A stretch of DNA of 8,021 nt from positions 1-8,021 of the forward strand of contig JBAWXL010000220.1 of NCBI GenBank assembly GCA_037144095.1, written 5' to 3'. Shown piece by piece: positions 5,204-8,021 of this stretch; position 1 is the stretch's first letter, and each line of letters begins with the position of its first letter. This stretch comes from CAIXTV01 sp037144095 (lineage in GTDB: Bacteria; Bacteroidota; Bacteroidia; Bacteroidales; CAIXTV01). The position numbers and the translations under genes were made by a program. The notes beneath the pieces are model-generated. The model saw only the letters and a list, made by a program, of their open reading frames with translations. It did no database searches and was not told where the DNA came from.

Positions 5204-6991
5204 TTATTTGCTCTTTACAACAGAAACTTTTTTGAGATATTGCTTCCCATTCGTTTCAATAGATATAAAGTAAAGTCCATTTTTAAGATTACTGATATTG
5301 CAACTAATCTTACTATCCGAATCAAAGCTATAAGGCATTTCCATTTCTTCTCCAATCAGATTATACATTTTCAATTTTATCTCATTTGAAGATAAACCCG
5401 GAGTAATTAAATGAATGATATCCGCAGCAGGGTTAGGATATATCCGAAAGTTTGTGCTTCCACTTACTTCTGAAACACCAACATTGCTCGTAACCGTAAC
5501 ATTGCAAGTGGCAGTATGATTTCCATCAGCAGTAGTCACTGTTATTACACAATTCCCAACTGCAACAGGAGAAACAACTCCTGTGGTTGAAACTGAAGCA
5601 ATATTACTAAAGTTGGACGACCAGGTTACATTCTGATTAGTGGCATTAGAAGGAAGTATAGTTTTGGTTAATTGAGAAGAAGCTCCTCCAACAATCAAGG
5701 CTAAAGTGGTTGGATTAACACTTATACTACTCACACTAACCGCCGAAGTGGTTACAGTTACTGCACAAGTGGCAGTATGACTTCCATCGGCTGTAGTCAC
5801 CGTAATGATACAATTTCCCACCGCAACCGGAGTGACAACCCCTGTAGTTGAAACCGATGCAATATTACTAAAGTTAGAAGACCAGGTGACATTCTGATTG
5901 GTTGCATTTGCAGGAAGTATTGTTGGAGTTAACTGAGCCGTACTTCCACCCACCACAAGATTTAAAGTTGTAGGATTTACTGAAACACCTGATACACTCA
6001 CTGTACTACCCGAAGGTGAACTTGCCAACCATATCGTAGCATTTATAATCAGCTTTTCATGATTGCCACTTGCATCGGTAATCCATCCATCATACAATTG
6101 ATCATTGGGGTCTCCGCTCCCATCGTCGCAAGGAGAACTGTCGCCAATTGCCACCACTCTGCCAGCACCATAATTAGCACGGGCAACCATCACATTGGTT
6201 GTCCCGGTGGTTGAAGAACCTGTTTTATATACAATCCCTTTCACAGTTGGATTGGCTGTTGTGCTCAAAGTCATGGTAGTTCCATTGCTCCACATCACTT
6301 CTGTTACATTTCCCATCGGACCATGCAATAAGGTATCGGTCGGTAAAGTAGCCACATTAGTCGAAGTCTCAGAAATATTGACTAAATCGAAACTAATTCC
6401 GAAAGGATTTGCCTGAACGGTGTTGGTGGTTAATAAATCGTTCCAAACCATTGGAGAATCCCAGCCATCATTGTTCCTATCGCTTACGGTATGATCACAA
6501 ACCATAAACAAGCCGCCTCCATTTTGTACGAATTGAATAATCGCCGTATTTTCAGTAGCCGTAAATTGAATATTGGGTTCGTCAATGATAAAAACTTTAT
6601 AGTTTGAAAGGTCTTGAGGGTTGGAAGCATTATTATAAGTAATTGCTACATTATAAGGAAGTGTTTCAACGGTGTAGCCTTTCTTCACTAAATCGATTCC
6701 CCAGGAAGATAAGGCTCCCTCCCAATACGATTCAGCTGTAGAAGTAGTAATCCCACTCTGAGCAGGAGTTGGAATTCGTTGAGGATTTGCTTCATTACCT
6801 GAACCAACTACCGCCGGACCTGTAGACCAACTGATGTTATGAGTATCTGCATCAATCACCCAATCTGCATTGCCGGCAGTTTCCGCTTTTGTTGCATCAA
6901 ACAATATTTTAATCTGTGAAAAAGCATTGGAATAACAAAAGATAATAAGTATGGCTGTGATGATTAAATATCCGGAGAATTTATATTTCAT
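5204..6991 (-). CDS. Secreted T9SS protein, GATase1-like plus two Ig-like domains
   Basis: The ATG at 6991 gives 595 residues. An in-frame ATG at 7063 exists but lies upstream of the -7 box at 7020-7027, and it would bury the signal peptide. Residues 1-25 are the signal peptide. Residues about 27-325 look like a GATase1-like/DUF4350-type alpha/beta domain: YKVFIIDEPN 131-140, FVQNGGGLFMVCDH 154-167, a DRNNDGWDSP loop 171-180, and YGAGRVVAIGDSSPCDD 274-290. I see no assured catalytic triad. Two Big2-type Ig-like domains follow (about 332-414 and 418-501), an 87-residue tandem duplication with a conserved Cys pair each (394/409, 481/496). The tail, about 515-595, beginning FRIYPNPAAD and containing NLKNGLYFISI, is a type A T9SS sorting domain, so export to the surface or medium is expected. 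The substrate is unknown. Confidence 0.92.
   Translation of the reverse strand: MKYKFSGYLIITAILIIFCYSNAFSQIKILFDATKAETAGNADWVIDADTHNISWSTGPAVVGSGNEANPQRIPTPAQSGITTSTAESYWEGALSSWGIDLVKKGYTVETLPYNVAITYNNASNPQDLSNYKVFIIDEPNIQFTATENTAIIQFVQNGGGLFMVCDHTVSDRNNDGWDSPMVWNDLLTTNTVQANPFGISFDLVNISETSTNVATLPTDTLLHGPMGNVTEVMWSNGTTMTLSTTANPTVKGIVYKTGSSTTGTTNVMVARANYGAGRVVAIGDSSPCDDGSGDPNDQLYDGWITDASGNHEKLIINATIWLASSPSGSTVSVSGVSVNPTTLNLVVGGSTAQLTPTILPANATNQNVTWSSNFSNIASVSTTGVVTPVAVGNCIITVTTADGSHTATCAVTVTTSAVSVSSISVNPTTLALIVGGASSQLTKTILPSNATNQNVTWSSNFSNIASVSTTGVVSPVAVGNCVITVTTADGNHTATCNVTVTSNVGVSEVSGSTNFRIYPNPAADIIHLITPGLSSNEIKLKMYNLIGEEMEMPYSFDSDSKISCNISNLKNGLYFISIETNGKQYLKKVSVVKSK
5489..6001 (-). repeat. 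261-bp tandem duplication encoding two Ig-like domains
   Basis: The two Ig-like domains are in register every 87 codons. A stretch of 25 residues centred on NVTWSSNFSNIASV is identical in both, while the DNA beneath differs at roughly ten of about 72 sites, apparently all silent. The duplication is therefore not recent, and the protein sequence has been kept by selection. Confidence 0.85.
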
Positions 6992-7019
6992 TGATAATAG
7001 ATTTAATTTAAAAGGGATG

Positions 7020-7027
7020 CAAAAGTA
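7020..7027 (-). promoter_or_regulatory. -7 box of the T9SS protein gene
   Basis: TACTTTTG, followed by C, on the minus strand is a perfect Bacteroidota -7 element (TAnnTTTG). It lies 28 bases upstream of the ATG at 6991. The nearest TTG upstream is only 13 bases away, so the -33 element is poor. The box decides the start codon: an mRNA beginning here excludes the ATG at 7063. Confidence 0.55.
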
Positions 7028-7063
7028 ATACAATAACGAACAATTGATAGTATTGTTAGACAT

Positions 7064-7173
7064 AATTCAAGGAATATTTGGTTATCTGAGTTAAATAATG
7101 TTAAGGAGGGGGAGTTGGCAATGAACTGATTTGGTGAATTAAGGGGTAATGTCAATTTCTTAGAAGCAATTTA
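7064..7173. other. Intergenic spacer, nothing recognised
   Basis: AT-rich DNA between the T9SS gene's upstream region and the 21-bp array. No gene, hairpin or convincing promoter is seen apart from a purine-rich AAGGAGGGGGAG stretch near 7101 that precedes no usable frame. Confidence 0.5.
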
Positions 7174-7404
7174 ACGGACATTAAAAGCCAAAAAACGGAG
7201 CTTAATGTTCAACTCAGGAACCTTAACAGCCAAAAAACGGACATTAACTGTCAACTCATGGACATTAAAATCCAAAAAACGAACCTTAACAGTCAACTCA
7301 GAGACCTTAACAGTCAAAAAACGAACCTTAATTGCCAAAAAATGCTCCTTAATGTTTAACCAATGAACTTTAATTCTGAAAAAACGAACTTTATATGAGG
7401 TCTT
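7174..7404. repeat. 21-bp array, eleven units, with phased A-tracts
   Basis: Eleven consecutive 21-bp units have the approximate consensus ACGRACCTTAACAGYCAANNN. Units 1-6 alternate between endings AAAAA and AACTC, giving a 42-bp higher-order period. Six-A tracts fall at 7190, 7232, 7274, 7316, 7337 and 7379, spaced 42, 42, 42, 21 and 42 bp. These are whole multiples of two helical turns, so the DNA should be intrinsically curved. The last two units are decayed. Because 21 is a multiple of three, the minus strand has an open frame of heptapeptide repeats, but it has only a TTG start and no visible leader. Confidence 0.92.
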
Positions 7405-7465
7405 TTGAATTTTAGGAAAGATTAAAATGCAAAGGATTAACAGATTTTGTTGTTGAGAGGAAAAT

Positions 7466-7500
7466 GCCACGAAGACTCGAAGGCTCAAAGAAACTCAAAG
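7466..7500. repeat. CACGAAG/CTCAAAG dispersed-repeat fragment
   Basis: Four imperfect units of about 8 bases (CACGAAGA, CTCGAAGG, CTCAAAGA, AACTCAAAG) form a short array. From memory it belongs to a class of CCACGAAG..CAAAG repeats common between Bacteroidota genes. It lies just outside the 21-bp array. Confidence 0.45.
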
Positions 7501-7640
7501 TTTAAATTTAATTTAGGTGTGGGTTTGATAATTATATTGCATTTGGATGCGGTAATTGTTTTATAATAAGATAAAAATAACATTCTAAATAAAGATAAAT
7601 ATTTTTTACAATTGACTGATATACTAATATTATAGCTGCA
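7501..7640. other. AT-rich upstream region, nothing recognised
   Basis: Strongly AT-rich DNA upstream of the small peptide and the partial gene. It probably contains the promoter of the 7729 gene. A TTGAC at 7612-7616 is followed by TATAGC, not the TAnnTTTG expected in this phylum, so none is called. Confidence 0.4.
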
Positions 7641-7712
7641 ATGAAAAATATATTTTTGATTTTGCTTGTTTTTATGAGTTTAATTGTGTTACTTTACAGC
7701 ACCCTAATTTAA
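7641..7712 (+). CDS. Possible 23-residue hydrophobic peptide
   Basis: An ATG opens a 23-codon frame, MKNIFLILLVFMSLIVLLYS followed by TLI and TAA. It is a single lysine-led membrane segment. It ends 16 bases before the ATG of the next gene on the same strand, so it could be a small membrane or leader peptide, or the remnant of a signal peptide. AT-rich DNA often yields such frames by chance. A -7-like box TATTTTTG (7651-7658) lies inside it and, if used, would place it outside the mRNA. There is no homology evidence. Confidence 0.25.
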   Translation: MKNIFLILLVFMSLIVLLYSTLI

Positions 7713-7728
7713 CCTAAAAATCATCATT

Positions 7729-8021
7729 ATGAAAAACACAGAACAAGCGGAATTAACAAGAAATGCAGGTCTTGACGCCAGATTGACTGCTGAAAGCGAT
7801 AATTATACCGGCAACGTAAAATTAATAGCTAAAATAGCTGAATATAGGATTGCTTATGCAGCAAATTTGGCTTGCTCAGCAGCGGCACATCCTAATAATT
7901 CTGGATTTAGCCTTTTAAAACAGAAAGGGAAAATAGCGTTAGGAGAGACTGCTTCTACTCTCTCGGTTTTGGCTTATGTTGCCTTGACCGTTTTGGGTAA
8001 AATTGATGTGGCGGAACAATT
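7729..8021 (+). CDS. Partial protein of unknown function (runs off the window)
   Basis: An ATG at 7729 opens a frame with no stop through 8021, giving 97 residues so far. It begins MKNTEQAELTRNAGLDARLT and continues with GNVKLIAKIAEYRIAYAANL, a segment ending LLKQKGKIALGETAST, and then VLAYVALTVLGKIDVAEQ. It has no signal peptide and is rich in Ala, Leu and Lys with helical periodicity, so an all-alpha bundle is likely. From memory it resembles a group of roughly 200-residue Bacteroidota hypothetical proteins with a KxALxExxxxxAxxLxxYA pattern. That match is unverified and no function is assigned. The leader is A-rich (CCTAAAAATCATC) without a Shine-Dalgarno site, as usual in this phylum. Confidence 0.75.
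   Translation, partial: MKNTEQAELTRNAGLDARLTAESDNYTGNVKLIAKIAEYRIAYAANLACSAAAHPNNSGFSLLKQKGKIALGETASTLSVLAYVALTVLGKIDVAEQ

Noticed and set aside
5132..5389. Plus-strand 85-codon frame after the barrel gene
   Set aside because: Most of it is antisense to the well-supported T9SS sorting domain.
6992..7063. Upstream ATG adding 24 residues to the T9SS protein
   Set aside because: A perfect -7 box (7020-7027) lies inside the extension, and the downstream ATG starts a proper signal peptide.

Overview
The window looks like an accessory, repeat-rich stretch of a Bacteroidota chromosome. Three things point there: a secreted protein ending in a type A T9SS (Por) sorting domain, an outer-membrane protein with a CarboxypepD_reg-like domain followed by a DUF5686-type barrel, and Bacteroidota-type promoter boxes (TAnnTTTG) instead of Shine-Dalgarno sites. 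The order or genus cannot be fixed from this sequence.

Layout. 1-1176 has no gene. It holds a half copy of a palindromic module (1-55), a short structured-RNA candidate with a clear intrinsic terminator (56-169), a tandem array of 257-bp units each carrying a ~91-bp imperfect palindrome (234-932), then a 7-bp array (977-1046) and an 8-bp array (1056-1175). The 8-bp array runs into the stop codon of a small minus-strand secreted protein, probably DUF4468 (1177-1749). The 1750-2653 intergenic region holds that gene's likely promoter, a second copy of the 7-bp/CAGCCT repeat complex (2076-2181), a ten-unit 22-bp minisatellite (2235-2453) and two small hairpins before the next gene. 2654-5125 encodes an 823-residue outer-membrane barrel protein. 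It converges on 5204-6991 (minus), a 595-residue secreted protein with a GATase1-like N-terminal domain, two Big2-type Ig-like domains and the T9SS tail. 7064-7728 holds an 11-unit, 21-bp array with helically phased A-tracts, a dispersed-repeat fragment and a possible 23-residue membrane peptide. A partial unknown gene (7729-8021) runs off the right edge.

How they fit together. The three complete genes encode envelope or secreted products, but they lie on alternating strands and show no operon. What stands out is the non-coding DNA: several unrelated short-period arrays (7, 8, 21, 22 and 257 bp) fill nearly every intergenic gap and spare the coding regions. I found no CRISPR array, phage, transposase, rRNA or tRNA. 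No classical defence or biosynthetic system is visible.
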